DNA of 64,000 nt from NCBI GenBank assembly GCA_028564705.1, contig JAPXFQ010002676.1:372001-436000 (forward strand). Reading direction: 5' to 3'. Origin of the DNA: Apricaphanius iberus. Lineage: Eukaryota; Chordata; Actinopteri; Cyprinodontiformes; Aphaniidae. The translations under genes were made by a program, and so were the position numbers. Below are positions 1-12,869 of this stretch, in pieces (position 1 is the stretch's first letter; each line of letters opens with the position of its first letter). The notes under the pieces are model-generated. The model ran no database searches, was not told the origin of the DNA, and worked only from the letters and a program-made list of their open reading frames with translations.

Positions 1-250
1 GTCATATGTAGTGCAATAAATCAAAGTGAAACTCTTTATGTTTCTTTATGTTTACTTTAAACTTGAGCTTAAAAGCAGTTGATTATTGTTTCAGCAATAT
101 ATATTTGAAGGGAAGACCCTGGTGCTGTATTCTTGCTTTAAACTAGGGGTGTGCACTGCAGCTAGTATTTGTATCTGTATTTATATTTGTAGAGGGGGGA
201 AAATTGTTTGTATTTGTATTCGAGTAAAATTCAAAGTAGGCATAAAATAT

Positions 251-253
251 AAC

Positions 254-321
<68 letters not shown>
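251..321. repeat. (AAT)n microsatellite
   Basis: An uninterrupted AAT/ATT triplet array of about 24 units. Open frames through it read as poly-Asn on one strand and poly-Ile on the other, which is an artefact of the repeat. Such arrays are common and highly polymorphic in fish introns. Confidence 0.97.
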
Positions 322-324
<3 letters not shown>

Positions 325-2587
325 TGGATATGCAATATTGGTTGATGTTTTTCCTCAAATCCAGCAATGAACACGTAACAAGGAACATAATTGAAAAGAA
401 AATAACATAAATGCCATTACCTTTGGGGCAGACAAAGGTAATTTGTGATGATGAATTGGTGCTTGTGGGAGGATTGACAGACTGAGGATGCTTTAAATGC
501 GCATGATTATGCATAGCAGATGTTTACAGATGTTTTTTATCTCTGTCTCTGCAGAGGCAGATACATTTTTTTCTATTTAGTTGTCCTAAGCCATGTGGGG
601 AGTTTCAGAATGATGGTTAACTAGCCTATAGCCTACATCTTGCTTAAATGTACCAAAGAACTCCCACAAGTCCAAAATTTGACAAAATTACACAGGCCTT
701 GATTTAACCTTTTTAACCAAACGTTAACATTACTCTGTCAACAGCCTACTGTATAAATTACAGAGCTGCGTAAACAAAGCGAACATGAGAGCACCCGACT
801 GCAGACATTGATACTAATGTAGTGGAATAGAATAATCTCCCAATGAAACTCCGCTTTCCGAAAGTTAGAAACTGCCTCTGGAACCCAGCCAACGTACAAA
901 AACCTATTCAACAGAAATAGTGATGTAGTTAAGTCTCTTTTTCACTCACCCGTCCTGAACGTCACTCACTCACTCGCGGCGCATGCACTGCGGTCTCATA
1001 AGGAAACACAGCTTTTTGAAATATGTCTTTATTGTTCCTGAATACAAATATTTTTAGACAATTTTTTTGAAAAAAGTATTTGTAAATAACACATTATTTG
1101 TGACTTTGCGAATACCATATTGCTCTATCATACCTTTAAAATTATCAAATCTGGCAGTCCATGTAAAAAAAATTACAGTTGATAACTGTTAAATTGATCT
1201 TTAACAAATAAATTAAATATGACATAATAATAACACTTAATTACTTCCATGTATATGATGTGCATGATAAATTTAGATTTATAAGGGTCCATCCTATGAG
1301 AGATGTTTGTGCGTGTGTGTTTTCCTTTTCCTTTTTTCTGGACTCATTTCATATCATCTATTTGTTTTGTATCACATGGTCAAATGGCTGTGGGTTATTC
1401 TGACCCTTTGCCAATTTTTGCTTCCATTTCTTACGTAAGCATTTGCACTTCATCTCAGCCTCCCATTTGTAAACATAAATCATTTTCTAAACTTGGACAT
1501 TCAGCCACTGCACATACAGTTATCTCTGTTTTAGATTAGTTCTTCTGGAAATGAAGAGAAAAAATGCACAACTTTCACTTGTAATTTTATGTATTCCTGT
1601 GTTATTTTCTAAAGGTTTCGAACTACCTCCACTCTCCAAGGTGAGTTTAATTATTGAGATAAGAGTAATTATTAACCATGATAACTAAAACAAACTCCAA
1701 AAATCATATGGGTATATATTTCTTAACAGCATGTGTATTGGTGAATGATTAATTGTAATGTGAAGTGCTTTGTGGACAGAAAAAGTGCTATACAAACGCA
1801 GGTCATTATTCTCATAAGCACATTTCCATAAAACAGAAAGTGTAGAACACGGAACATTTCTTTAAATCATCTTTTGTCAAAGTGGGTACAAAAACAACTT
1901 TAAGAAGAGCACAAACTGAAGCATGGGCTGTATAAAACGTGACATGAGGGTTTATTTGAATTTGCTAAAAGCTGTGTATGAAGTTACTAAAGCTGCAAAA
2001 GCAAAATATTGTACAATGATGAGAAGACCTCTATGTCAATATCGATTTCAAAGTAAAGTTTATGATTATAATTTTGAAATAAAGTTAATGAACATATGTA
2101 TATGATGATGTCTTTAATTATTTTTATTTTAAATAATAAAAGGTCAATGTTAAATGATAAGCCAAGTAAACAGAAAAATATTCTTACTATTTAGGTCTGA
2201 AGACCAGACTTGCTGCTTTTTATGACGCAGCTGCTGTCCAATTCCTAATCTTTTTAAATCTTTTCAATTTAAATCATCAAAATTATATAATAAAAGTATG
2301 AATTAAATTTATAATTAGTGTTGGGGAAAATGTGTTGTTGCCCATGTCCACTCTGTCTAGATTTAAAGACAACGCCTCTATCTGGCACTTGCTCTCAGGG
2401 AAAAGACTGATTTTGTTGCACCGCTGGTGATATTAAAATGTAATTTAAAAAAATGTAGTATGAGCAAACCAAAGAGACTTTCACATAAAGAGTCTTTAGA
2501 CAATTAAAAATAATGTCTCACCTTTAGCATTTTTAGGATATATTTCTATAGGTCAGACTACAAAAGTTAAAAGGTCTTAATTGACTT
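322..2587. other. AT-rich non-coding, probably grm5 intron
   Basis: No exon-like open frame with splice sites is recognised. A stretch near 155-230 rich in TATTTGTAT-type motifs and a complementary-looking stretch near 1035-1090 (GAATACAAATATT) could be the two ends of an old non-autonomous DNA element, but no clean terminal repeats can be drawn. The open frame at 1303-1539 has no recognisable domain. Confidence 0.5.
1739..1815 (+). mobile_element. SINE/LINE 3' tail remnant
   Basis: The segment contains GAAGTGCTTTGTGGACAG followed by AAAAGTGCTATACAAA. This resembles the conserved tail shared by many teleost tRNA-derived SINEs and their partner LINEs (GCGCTTTG ... AAGCGCTATATAAA). No head is visible, so this is only a short relic. 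Confidence 0.5.
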
Positions 2588-2888
2588 TGTCATGATTCTG
2601 CACTCAGCTCCTCTCACTCCCTCATCATCACTCGCACCTGTGTTCAATCTCCAGCCACTCACCTCATGTCCTTATAACTCGTCACCTCCCTTCAGTCAGC
2701 GCCGGATCATTACAGGAGTTCATTCCTGACGTCCACCGTGTGAGTGCCTGCCGTCTCTGTCCCTGTTGTTCTACATCTTCGTTCCTGCCATCCAGACCAC
2801 CACCATCATCATCACTGTGCACTTCAATAAACAACCTTGTACTCTGCTTCTGCGTTTGGGTCCATACCTTCCACCACACTTCCTGACA
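2588..2888 (+). repeat. 5' long terminal repeat
   Basis: A 301-bp LTR bounded by TGTCA and TGACA. It contains TTCAATAAACAA near 2823-2834, where AATAAA is a likely polyadenylation signal. It is matched by the repeat at 5102-5399 over its full length. Confidence 0.9.
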
Positions 2889-2890
2889 GA

Positions 2891-3358
2891 ATGATCCGGC
2901 CAGAAAAGATGGACCCAGCGGAAGCTGTAACCCAGGAGATCGCCGCCCTGCAGAAGGACGTCTGGGCTAATCTGTCCAGGATCTCCGCCTCTCCTCGCGC
3001 GCCTCTGCAAATCTCTTGAGCTGAGGAGATCCTAAAGGTGCTTCCTCATTTTCGGAGGGTGTTGTCCGCCCAGGACCTTGCCGCGCTCCAGATCGAGGCA
3101 GAGCGGGTTTACCAGGAAGCGTGGGAGGAGGTCGTCCGTCCACCCTCTCAGTCCTCACCTCCCAGCCATAAGCGGAAGTCCCGCCGTGCTAGGGCTGTTT
3201 CTGGAAGCGGGGAGCAGAACACAGCTCCTGCATCGACAGCCGGCATGGGGGCTACAGCCGTGAGCAATCCTCCGCTGACAGAGCCTGCACCCTCACCGTC
3301 CCAGCATTGTCAGCAGCTTCCGTCACAGGCCGCTACCTCACCACGCCACGAGAGATGA
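2891..3358 (+). pseudogene. Broken gag-like coding region
   Basis: Three bases after the left LTR an open frame begins MIRPEKMDPAEAV and contains the segment QEIAALQKDVWANLSRI, which looks helical. It stops at 3019. A second frame (3038-3358) continues with FRRVLSAQDLAALQ and a basic, serine/proline-rich tail. The pattern resembles the N-terminal part of fish Gypsy gag proteins, but no zinc knuckle or capsid motif is visible and the frame is interrupted. I consider it a decayed gag relic and not a host gene. Confidence 0.55.
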
Positions 3359-3681
3359 ACTGCCCCTCGGATGACTTCCCGAAGCAGCAGATCGGCCTCT
3401 GTGAGACACAGTCAGCGTACCGTCCTCTTGACATCGGGTCATGGAGGAACGACCCTTCTCCACCATCTCACCACAGAGGTCGGCGTGTCGACAGCACGCT
3501 AACAGCTGTTTTCTCTCCAATCTGCTCATCACCCTCTTCCCACAGCTCATCGTTGGTTCTCCCATCTCCGAGCTGTGCACCGGCTCCGCGCTTGTTGTCT
3601 ACTTCAGCCTGTTCGGTCCCAAAGTTGGCGTCTACTTCATCCTGTTCTCCTCCCTTCATTCATTGTTCCCAGAGCCAGCAT

Positions 3682-3832
3682 AGCTGCTGGATTTGCCGCT
3701 GCCTCTGCCAGAACTGCTGGATTTGCCGTAGCCTATGCCAGAGCTGCTGGATCTGCCGCTTCTTCCGCCAGAGCTGCTGGATTTGCCGCTGCCTCCGCCA
3801 GAGCTGCTGGATTTGCTGCACCCAGAACCAGG
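3682..3832 (+). repeat. 30-bp tandem repeat, five units
   Basis: Units begin CTGCTGGAT at 3684, 3714, 3744, 3774 and 3804, exactly 30 bp apart. In one frame the array reads PELLDLPLPP repeated. It lies inside the LTR element, downstream of the gag-like part. Confidence 0.9.
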
Positions 3833-4167
3833 CAAAAGGCCAGAGCCAGACATCATTGTTGCGGCAATCCTCCTGGCCATCACAGCAGCAGCACTTCTGC
3901 ACCCGCCGTCTCCTTATGGACAGTCGAAGCTTTCTGTGACGACCAGGAGGGACCTGATGCCAGCTTTCAAGCCTCCTCTCTGAGGTCCGCCGGCCACGGA
4001 TCGACCAGCTTCACTAGCCAGGTTCCTTCGTTCCCGTCAGTGGGAACAAACCAGGTCTCTCTCCGCTGACGACCAGCCAAGCTTCCCTGCCGCTGCCTCG
4101 TCCGCAAGAGAAGACCGCCAGGCCATCCACCCGTCTCCCGTCCTGTCAAGGGACGTCTGTTCAGGTT

Positions 4168-4860
4168 CCCGCTGGACCTCCAGGTCCCCAAGAGAGGATT
4201 GCCGGGCCGTCCTTCCGTCCCACCATGGGACGTCCATTCAGTTTCCCGCTGGACCTCCAGGTCCCCAAGAGAGGACCACCGGGCCATCCGGCCATCTCCC
4301 GTCGCGTCAAGGGATGTCTTTCCAGCCTCCCGCTGGACCTCCAGGTCCCCTAGAGAGGACCGCCGGGCCGTCCTCCCGTCCCGCCAAGGGACGTCCATTC
4401 AGTTTCCCGTTGGACCTCCAGGTCCCCAAGATGGGACCGCTGGGCCATCAGGCCGTCTCCCGTCCCGTCAAGGGACGTCTTTCCAGCCTCCCGCTGGACC
4501 ACCAGGTCCCCTAGAGAGGACCGCCAGGCCGTCCTCCCGTCCCGCCAAGGGACGTGTTTCCAGCCTCCCGCTGGTCCTCCAGGTCCCCAAGAGAGAACCG
4601 CCGGGCCGTCCTCCCGTCCCGCCAAGGGACGTCCATTCAGTTTCCCGCTGGACCTCCAGGTCCCCAAGAGAGGACCGCCGGGCCGTCCACCAGTCTCCCG
4701 TCCCGCCAAGGGACATCCGTTCAACTTCCCGCTGGACTTCCAGGTACCCAAGGGAGGATCGACGGGCCGTGCGCCTGTCTCCCGTCCCGCCAAGGGACGT
4801 CTGTCCAGCCTCCCGCTGGTCTCTCCAAAGGACATCCAGCAAGTTTTTCCTCCAGCCAGA
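4168..4860 (+). repeat. 77-84 bp GC-rich minisatellite inside the LTR element
   Basis: About nine units start with CCCGCTGG (or CCCGTTGG) near 4168, 4245, 4329, 4405, 4490, 4567, 4644, 4728 and 4812. Spacing alternates between about 77 and 84 bp. Long open frames run through the array on both strands because unit length and composition avoid stops; I do not regard these as genes. The copies are still quite similar. A different, shorter repeat built on CCCGCCAGGGG and GGGTCGCCCACC follows at about 4880-5095. Confidence 0.88.
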
Positions 4861-5101
4861 GGACGCCATTTGGACCATCCGCCCGTCTCCTGTCCCGCCA
4901 GGGGATGTCCGCCAGACTCCCGTCCAGCCAGAGGGTGCCATCCGGGTCGCCAACCTGACACCCGTCCTGCCAGGGGACCCCATCCGGGTCGCCCACCTGA
5001 CACTCGTCCCGCCAGGGGCCACCTGCCCATCTCCCGTCCAGCCAGAGGGCGTCATTCGGGTCGCCCACCTTACACCCTTTCCGCCATGGGACCCCATCCA
5101 G

Positions 5102-5399
5102 TGTCATGATTCTACACTCAGCTCCTCTCACTCCCTCATCATCACCTGCACCTGTCTTTAATCTCCAGCCACTCACCTCATGTCCTTATAACTCGTCACC
5201 TCCCTTCAGTCAGTGCCGGATCATAACAGGAGTTCATTCCCAATGTCCACCCTGTGTGTGCCTGCCGTCTCTGTCCCTGTTGTCCTATATCTTCGTTCCG
5301 GCCATCCAGACCACCATCATCATCACTGTGCACTTCAATAAACAACCTTGCACTCTGCTTCTGCGTTAGGGTCCACACCTTCCACCATACTTCCTGAAA
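5102..5399 (+). repeat. 3' long terminal repeat
   Basis: A second copy of the LTR (298 bp), starting TGTCATGATTC. It contains the same TTCAATAAACAA polyadenylation-like motif. Its terminal TGAAA is a mutated form of the left copy's TGACA. Confidence 0.9.
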
Positions 5400-5404
5400 G
5401 AATT

Positions 5405-8400
5405 CTGCTATTCTAATTAAACTGTATCATTTTGTCTGATAATTAAGTAATGGATCTCCAATTATTGCACAAGTACACAGATGGGAGAATATTTATAGAA
5501 CACAAGTAAACCTTTTGATCCCTTTTTTGCAAACTTGGACACTTTAACACACTGTCTTGGTCTATCCATCATTTTTTATCGCTCTCTGTCTCCACCGTTG
5601 CTATGGCAACAAGCTATGCGGGGGTTGCGATGCAGCACACATCACACCAATGTCTCCGAACTCCCTGGAAGAGAGGGAGAACATGGCAGACTAATGGATA
5701 ATAGGTCTGCGGTATGTGTTTTTTTTGGGGAGTTTAAGAAAATAAATGTCACTTGACAACCAGGTAAAAAGAAATAATCTGAAAGTTTAGGCAGCAGTCT
5801 AATGTTAGATTTTTTGGGGATTAAATAGTCACTTGTAAAGAGGAGTTTTAGTCTTACACCTCATTTGGCAGAGAATGCACCTTGCTGACACCTGTGGACT
5901 GTAGCCTGTGGCTTGAAAAACACCAATACAAACGTTACACTTTCAAAATTTTATAAAATGCTTGAAATTTCCAGATTTGCTGCTCTTATGTAAAATCTAC
6001 CTAAAGATAGCAAGCTACACTGTTGGGAAACGATCTTCAGAAGTCCTTCTTTCTTAGTTCAAGTCAAATATCAAGTGTTAAATCACTGAGAGCTACACTA
6101 TAAAGTAAAAAATGGAAAATATAGCCCAACAGTAAAACTACCAGGAAATGGCTTTCCACCTAAACTGATAGGCCAGGGAAAAAAACATTATTTAGAGAAG
6201 CACATAAGATGCAGCAGAGATTCACAGCTCAGTCTGGAGAATGATATTGTGGCCATTATAGAAGAAGAAGGAAGCCTTTGTTGAGAGAATACCATAAGAG
6301 GTCCTGTTTACAGTTTAGCACAAAATATGTGTGGAACACAGCAAACATGAGCTGAACCTGAACTTGGTGAACTACGTGCAACATGCCATGCGTAGCAGAA
6401 AACTATCAGTTACAACGCCATTACCATGCAACAAAACAAAGCTTGAATACATAGAAAACATAGAATCTCAATAAAGTTCAAGAGACCTAGTGGTTTTAAC
6501 AGGAGTTAAGGTGATGAACTTCAAGAGGTTATTGAATGTGCCACGTCTAATATAAACCTAACTGCATCTATTCATAACACAAACAAATATGTGGATTTCT
6601 GAGATAAGTGCAGTTCTAATGGAAATATATGTTGAAAATGTTTTCTCAGATATTTTAAAGGCTCTTCACACAGAAGCAGTAAACTGGTTTTACAATACAA
6701 TATCAGAAATAAAACTCAGCTTTTCCACTTTGTCAATTTTCATGTTATCCTTCATTGGCGTCCTGTGGTCATTCATCTGATGACTACAAGTTCACGTTTC
6801 TTTTAATTAACTCCAAGGCAGAGCTAAATTAAGGACTCATTTATTTCCTGACCAGGCACTTCAGGAGATAGCCGAATAGCGTACAGATAGCCTTTCAAAT
6901 GTGTGATGGATGAAGTGTATTGTGCAGCGGAGACAAAGCATCGGTAAAGGCTACGGAAAAAAGAATAAGGACTAAAAAAGTCAAGTGTCGACATGGAATG
7001 GGAGTGAAGCAGGACCAAGAAGCACAAAATGAAAAGGTTATTTCATTCTTGATAGAGTATGTTACAAAGCTAAATTCTACTATCAAACATAAAACAGAAA
7101 AAATTATTTTGGTGTTGATAACTGTGACAACTACCATTAAAAGGATTACGATGAATGTGTATAAGGGTGTTTGTGTGAGTGTGTTAATGTGTTTGAGCAT
7201 TCAGAACCACTGATGTAAGAGATTAATCCCTCCAGAAAGTGAGCAACAGCATGGCAAAGGAGCTGAAAACAGAAAAACACTGCAAACAATCTGTCCAACC
7301 GATCAAAAAAAAACAATTGCAACACCTGAATGTAGAAGATGTATTTAATCTGCATTGCCTTCTCTTTGCTCCTCATTGCTACTATCACTGTCTGTCTCTC
7401 ATCCTCTCCATATACTCTCTAATTCCAAGCACTTTTCCCATTCGAGTGCTGTAAGAGGATAAGACCATTCCCTGGGAGAGCAGTAAGAGGATAAATCGTG
7501 TATGTAATGGTGTGTCTCCCCATGTTAAAGTGTGCCTGTATGTAGAAATGCCTCCACTCTTACAGGTGATGTAAATGTTGGTCAGTTTAAAGGCATAAAT
7601 CTTCTGAGTATGAATATGCTCTGTGTCTGCTTGCATAATAGAGACCACTGACAGCTCCACATTATTTAGGTTAAGTGTTACACGGAGGTGGGTGAACAGG
7701 TCTACATGCTCACGCTGTCGTCTGCCCTACATTCGAAAAAACCTACTAATTCCCTGTCCAGAGACTCCTTGTTTGATATCTCATTTTTCCTAAATTTCTC
7801 TTACCTTCTTATTGCAAGGATGAAGTCTTGAATTCCTCAAGAAAGATAGTAAAAATAAAGTAGAGCACAAAGGTAGAGGCATCCAGTTAACCGATTTAGA
7901 TAAAATAAATAAATAAGGCAGCTTCTCTAATGTTGATAGATAAAAAGTAAAGCTGCTTACACACTGTTTCCTGTCATGACTTGCACGACGGCATATTGTA
8001 AAAGGTCTGTTACATGGGCTGAAATGTGGGGACATGAACAACAGTTTGCAGAACATCAGTATGTGCCACTTTTAATGAGCTTCTGTTCTGAATACTGAAT
8101 TTGTATTGGGATCAAGGGTGTGAATGCACAGTGTTTTGCTACTTCATAATTGGTTTGACTTGGCTAAACAACCTAGTTTTATTAACAGATTCATAGTTGT
8201 ATAAAATGCTCCTGAATTGACATTTCAATGCACTATGGGCTTCCCCAAGTGATCAGATGATAATGAGTAATCAAAAAATAGGTAATGCTGTCAGTTTTAG
8301 TTTCAAGCATCCAACCTTCAGAGAAGACTGAATCAGTGCAGACAGCATTGTGTGGCATAATAATTAGAGGTCCTATTATTGAGACATTGCTGCAACAATG

Positions 8401-8733
8401 GATTTCCACTTGCATTGATTCTGTAGCTGCACTGCATATGCAGCAAAATGTTTCATAATTTAAAACCCACGTCAGCTTGGTTAAGCTGGTAGTCAAACTG
8501 TGTACAAAACAGCGAATTGAATACCTAAGTGTTATAATTATATGGTATTTGATATTTCTGTGCAATTGAAAAAGATATAGACATTCAACATTGTGACAGG
8601 GGTATAACAATTATCAATACATAGCAGTTTAAAATGTATTTCCTCCAGACGTCCTTATGCAATGGATATGTAGTTCCTTAGTTCCATCAATCCATCCATC
8701 CATTCGGGGCACCACCTGTTTCCAGCAACTAGT
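5405..8733. other. Non-coding, nothing recognised
   Basis: AT-rich sequence with only short open frames, none with a recognisable domain or convincing splice sites. I see no clear transposon ends here. It is probably intronic to grm5. Confidence 0.45.
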
Positions 8734-8734
8734 A

Positions 8735-8801
<67 letters not shown>

Positions 8802-8856
8802 ATATATATATATAGATATATATATATATCTATATATATATAGATATATATATATC
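8734..8856. repeat. Composite (TATC)n and palindromic (TA)n microsatellite
   Basis: About 16 TATC units run into alternating TATATA and TAGATATA/TATCTATA blocks. The second half is self-complementary and could form a cruciform. Confidence 0.95.
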
Positions 8857-9214
8857 TCTTAGAATTCCTCTTTTAAAATTAATGTGCTGTCGATATCTTC
8901 TAGAACAGAATCGATGGCAGAATCTACACATCTCAGTTCTCCAGGGGCAACCATCAATGTTGTAAATAAATTCAACCCAGGCGCTCTTTGGTGACGTGGT
9001 CGATTATGTTACTGTTGTTCACCTGTTAAATCATCATAAGGCCGATTTGATTGATCCGACCAGATCTTGTTCGGACATAATTGCTCCTCAATGGAGGAAT
9101 GCCAGACTGAACTTCAAGACCATGTTGTGGGCAGGACTAAGTTCGGCTGGCACCCAGGCTACCCTTTGCTCTGATTACTGCTTTGCATTCTCTTGAGCTT
9201 CAAGAGCGAGTCAC
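8857..9214. other. Unrecognised segment between microsatellite and Tc1 tail
   Basis: Moderate GC content, with a 66-residue open frame at 8996-9196 that matches nothing I know. Its position directly before a Tc1-like 3' end suggests it may be foreign DNA carried in or next to that element. Confidence 0.35.
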
Positions 9215-9417
9215 CCAAAATGGTTTTCCAATAGTCTTGAAGGAGTTCCCAGAGATGCTTTCAAGGCCAGGTTATTTCACACTTTTTTGTAAAAGTACTA
9301 CATAATTCCATATGTGCTCATTCATAGCTTTGATGCCTTCATTGAGAGTGTACAATGTAAACAGTCATGAAAATAAAGAAAATGCACTGAATGAGAAGGT
9401 GTCCAAACTTTTGGCCT

Positions 9418-9424
<7 letters not shown>
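9215..9424 (+). mobile_element. Tc1-like element, 3' end only
   Basis: The segment ends with AATGAGAAGGTGTCCAAACT then TTTGGCCTGTACTA next to a TA repeat. This is the characteristic terminal inverted repeat of a common teleost Tc1-like family. The preceding text (TTGAAGGAGTTCCCAGAGATG) matches the C-terminal region of that family's transposase gene. No matching left end is seen, so this is a truncated, inactive copy. Confidence 0.7.

Positions 9425-9462
<38 letters not shown>
9422..9462. repeat. (TA)n microsatellite
   Basis: About 20 TA units at the right edge of the Tc1-like remnant. TA is the target site of Tc1 elements, so the array may have grown from the insertion site. Confidence 0.95.
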
Positions 9463-9466
<4 letters not shown>

Positions 9467-12400
9467 CTCTAATAGCTTAGCACCTGCCTAGATGAGGCTG
9501 AGGTGAAAGGTATGAAGGAGTGAATTCTAACTGCTTACTGAGACATGAATCTCTGCCATATGTGTGTGAGCTGAATAAAAGTGACAACAGACTTTCCAAA
9601 ATACAAGAGTTTATTTACAAAGAAGAAAATAAAAACATTTAATCACTCAAGCTAGTAACTAATACAATACTGATCCAAATAAATGAATAACTAAAAATAA
9701 AAAAACACCAATGGATAAAAATGCAATGCAAATGGAAGCCACGAATTCTGATGTTATGGTTCTGGAGCGATTTGGATGCTTTATGAACCAAGGCTTGATT
9801 TTCAGATGCTGAACTGAAAGCTAAATTAGTTTACCAATTGTAATTTGTTGTAACTAATTAGCACCCTTGATTTATGTGTAAACCAATAAAACAATGTGAG
9901 GAAAATTAAAACATTCTTTGGATCAAGTAACGTTTGTTTATAAGTATCTGGATAAGAGGTCATTGCCCCTTTGGAATATTACTTTTATTTGGATTGATCA
10001 CAGCAAACAATCTAATTCCAGTTTTTTGACCTATTGAGGGGTTTCAAATAAGGCTAATAAGATTGGTTTCTGTTTCTAATCCTCTCTGAACTGATCTCTA
10101 TTTGAAACGTCAATGGCAGTATTTGTTTATTGATATGCAGGCCTAAGCCAAACACTTGTCTAGCATATAGCTCCCAGTAGCACACATGGGGCAGTTGGAG
10201 CAGTTCAAATAAGTTTATTAATCGTTTAAAAAAGAAAAAGTGAAACTTAAAGTTGAGTGACTGATTGCAGGATTTAAAATGACTCTTTGTTGGGAAAGTC
10301 TTTAACAACACTGCTTAAAACTTCAGACCAAGGGCCTGTATTACCCAAGCAGCTAACAGGTGAAACTTACAAGTTAACAACTTTAAAACACACACCTTTA
10401 AAATTAGTAATCCTAAACTAATTTGCCTGTGCCCAAACAAACCTTTTTGAACTTTTAAGCTCTCCAGGTTTTTTCTTCGTAGTCGATGAGGAAAGAGGGT
10501 CGAGTGACATTAGCCTAGCGGCTAACAATGGTTGCAGTACCTGGTTACAGTGACCCTTGTGGCCATTGGGAATGCCGTTAGCTCGTCCTCCGATTTGGCT
10601 AAGCAGCGATCAACACCAGCTTTCTTTCACTTACAGTACCTTTTGGCAGTTTCCAGCATGGCAATTTTTATCGGCTCTGTGGCATCAAATAATGTGGCCT
10701 TGGCTGGTCAGACTCCCACTGCATGCAGCTCTCGTTTCTCAGCGCTCTGAAACTCAGGGAACCTTTCGTCGGACTTTGAGGATTAGACAATGTTTTGTTT
10801 ATCAATGTTTAGGATTCACCTGAAGTGGTCTTTGAGTTCCTTGAAGGCCCGAGTTTCTTCAATCTTCCGCTTATTCTGCATCAGCTCACAAAGTCATCAG
10901 CCTTTACAAAAAAATCCAGACTTCTCTCCCCCCAGCCCCTCCATGGGAATCTCAAGGCGAGCCGAGAAACATAGTCCCTTCAGTGTTTTCGTGCGTCTTT
11001 CTCTCGGTCTCCTCACAGTGAAACACGTCCAGAATACCTAAAATAAAACAAAGGTGCTTCTTTCCAGTAGCTTTACTTTACCTGTGCTGCCCCATGAGAA
11101 GTCAGTAGGTCGCGGGAGGGTCTACACTACTTGGGATCACCACTAACATTATTCTTTTGCACTTCAAGGGATTTTGTATATTCCCTGACATAACATAAAC
11201 TTATAGGCGAATGTAAAACGGACAGAACATAAAACACAGACCTTTTGGAGCCATATTGTAGTTTTTTTCCTGCTTGTTGTTGTGTTTACTGACAAAACCC
11301 TGCGTGATTTTGCTGATCTCGGATGATTTCGGGCTCCTTCGGTGACAGCTGCTTCCCTGCTGCTACGTGCTGCTGACGCCCCCCGTGGAAGGGGCCAAGC
11401 AGCAGAATAGACGAGTAAAACGTGCTGCTCCTGTAACAAGCTGCTGACACGTCCAGTGGAAAGCCCGGGTTACTAAGAAGCCGTCTAGAAGGCATCAATT
11501 CTAGCCACCTCAACGGGCTCTAGTCTAAAGCCGCTCCCAGATGAGTTTTTCACCATACATGTAACGGAGAGTCTGGACATCCTGCAAAGGAAACTTATTT
11601 CATCCGCTTTTATCCACATTCTTTTTCTTTGGGTCACTATCCAGAGCCACAAATAAAGCAGGATGAGGATCCAAGTTGTCCTTGCCATAATGCTCAAGGG
11701 TGACAAGGAAGGTGAATACTCTCTAAAGATTAGTGTTAAAGAATAGCAGAAGAAAAAGTGGCATTCTATGGTTACCAAGTCTCCATAAAAACTATTCAAT
11801 CTCAACCACAAGCTAATCCGTTGTTTAGAAGGGAAACTTTGGAAAGACTTGTCTGCTCACAAACTTAAATTTGTGGAGTTTTATAAATACTACTGGAACT
11901 TCAACTTGAAGTATAATCACTTTTCTATGCCATAACAATTTCCCCAATATCAACATTAGGCCATAATATTTATGGAAATTTTAAAATAATGCTTTGAGCT
12001 AATAATTTTCATAGTCTACCATGTTTTATTGACATTAAATTTATAAACACTAGCAGAGTGTTTGTGTCTGTGTTTCACTTTGCATATTTATTGGTAAAAC
12101 TTTGCACCTTATTCACAGAAGTTTCTGTCCTTCTACAGAGAAACCAGGGAGGGGGAAAAAGTCAAGACATGAAGAGAGAAAAGCAAAGTGTCAAAAAGTC
12201 AAGAGTGTGCAAAAAGAGACAGGAAACAGGGGGCAAAAGAAATCGAAAGGTACTGACAGAATATAGCTGGGACACACTGGTGAGCTGAATAAAAATTCTT
12301 TGATATATATGGTAGTTTCAGTTCAACAACTTTTTGAAGTCAACCTAGAATTTTATTGAGGTTTAAAATGTGAAGACGTACACTTCCTGTGAGAGTTCTT

Positions 12401-12865
12401 TTTGATATGCATTTGACACTTTTGACAGAGCATCAAAAAGATCCAGGATACTTTTATGAAATATACCTTTTATCAAACTCAAAAGACAAAAGGGCCATCA
12501 TGTAAGACAATAAAACAAATACAGCCAATGCCAGAGCAGTGTATCAACGTGTGAAAGATGAAGGGCCTTTGTTTAGCAAATAGTTTCAATGGAGCACTCT
12601 GGACATGACAGATTTGTTATCCTTAAAAAAATCTATTTTACTAAAAGGACCAAACTTAAAATGTCATTGGCTGGATTACTAAGGCAGGTGTACCTGGGCC
12701 CATTTTGTAGAACAACCAATACAGATAGAAAATACTCAAATGGTTTAAATAAATTCCTGATACATCTGTTTTTCAACTGTTTTTCAATCATTTTACCACG
12801 TGTGTGGTTTTAAATTGGCACTCAAATAACAAAATGCTAGAGTTACTTTTTAACAACTGATTCTA
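9463..12865. other. Non-coding with a GC-richer unidentified block
   Basis: Mostly AT-rich. The part at about 10470-11550 is GC-richer and has short open frames on both strands without recognisable domains. It also holds two related motifs, GCTGCTGACGCC...GTGGAAGG and GCTGCTGACACG...GTGGAAAG, near 11370-11465. It may be an old, unrecognised mobile element, but I see no terminal repeats. Confidence 0.4.
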
Positions 12866-12869
12866 TTTT

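Larger units (their letters stand above)
2588..5399 (+). mobile_element. Non-autonomous LTR retrotransposon (Ty3/Gypsy-like)
   Basis: Two direct long terminal repeats (2588-2888 and 5102-5399) enclose about 2.2 kb. Each LTR starts TGTCATG; the left one ends TGACA and the right one TGAAA. The flanks GACTT (2583-2587) and GAATT (5400-5404) look like a 5-bp target duplication with one mismatch. The interior has a short gag-like start and then proline-rich tandem repeats, with no reverse transcriptase, RNase H, protease or integrase. By eye the two LTRs differ at about 20 of 298 aligned positions plus one 3-bp indel, so the insertion is not recent. Base composition is much more GC-rich than the surroundings. 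The superfamily assignment rests on LTR style and the gag-like start and is tentative. Confidence 0.85.

Noticed and set aside
86..514. Open frames with long Asn or Ile runs on both strands
   Set aside because: They are translations of the (AAT)n microsatellite, with no flanking coding signal.
4199..5161. A 320-residue open frame, and 209-226-residue frames on the opposite strand
   Set aside because: They run through the GC-rich tandem repeats of the LTR element. Stops are absent because of unit length and composition, and no domain is recognisable.
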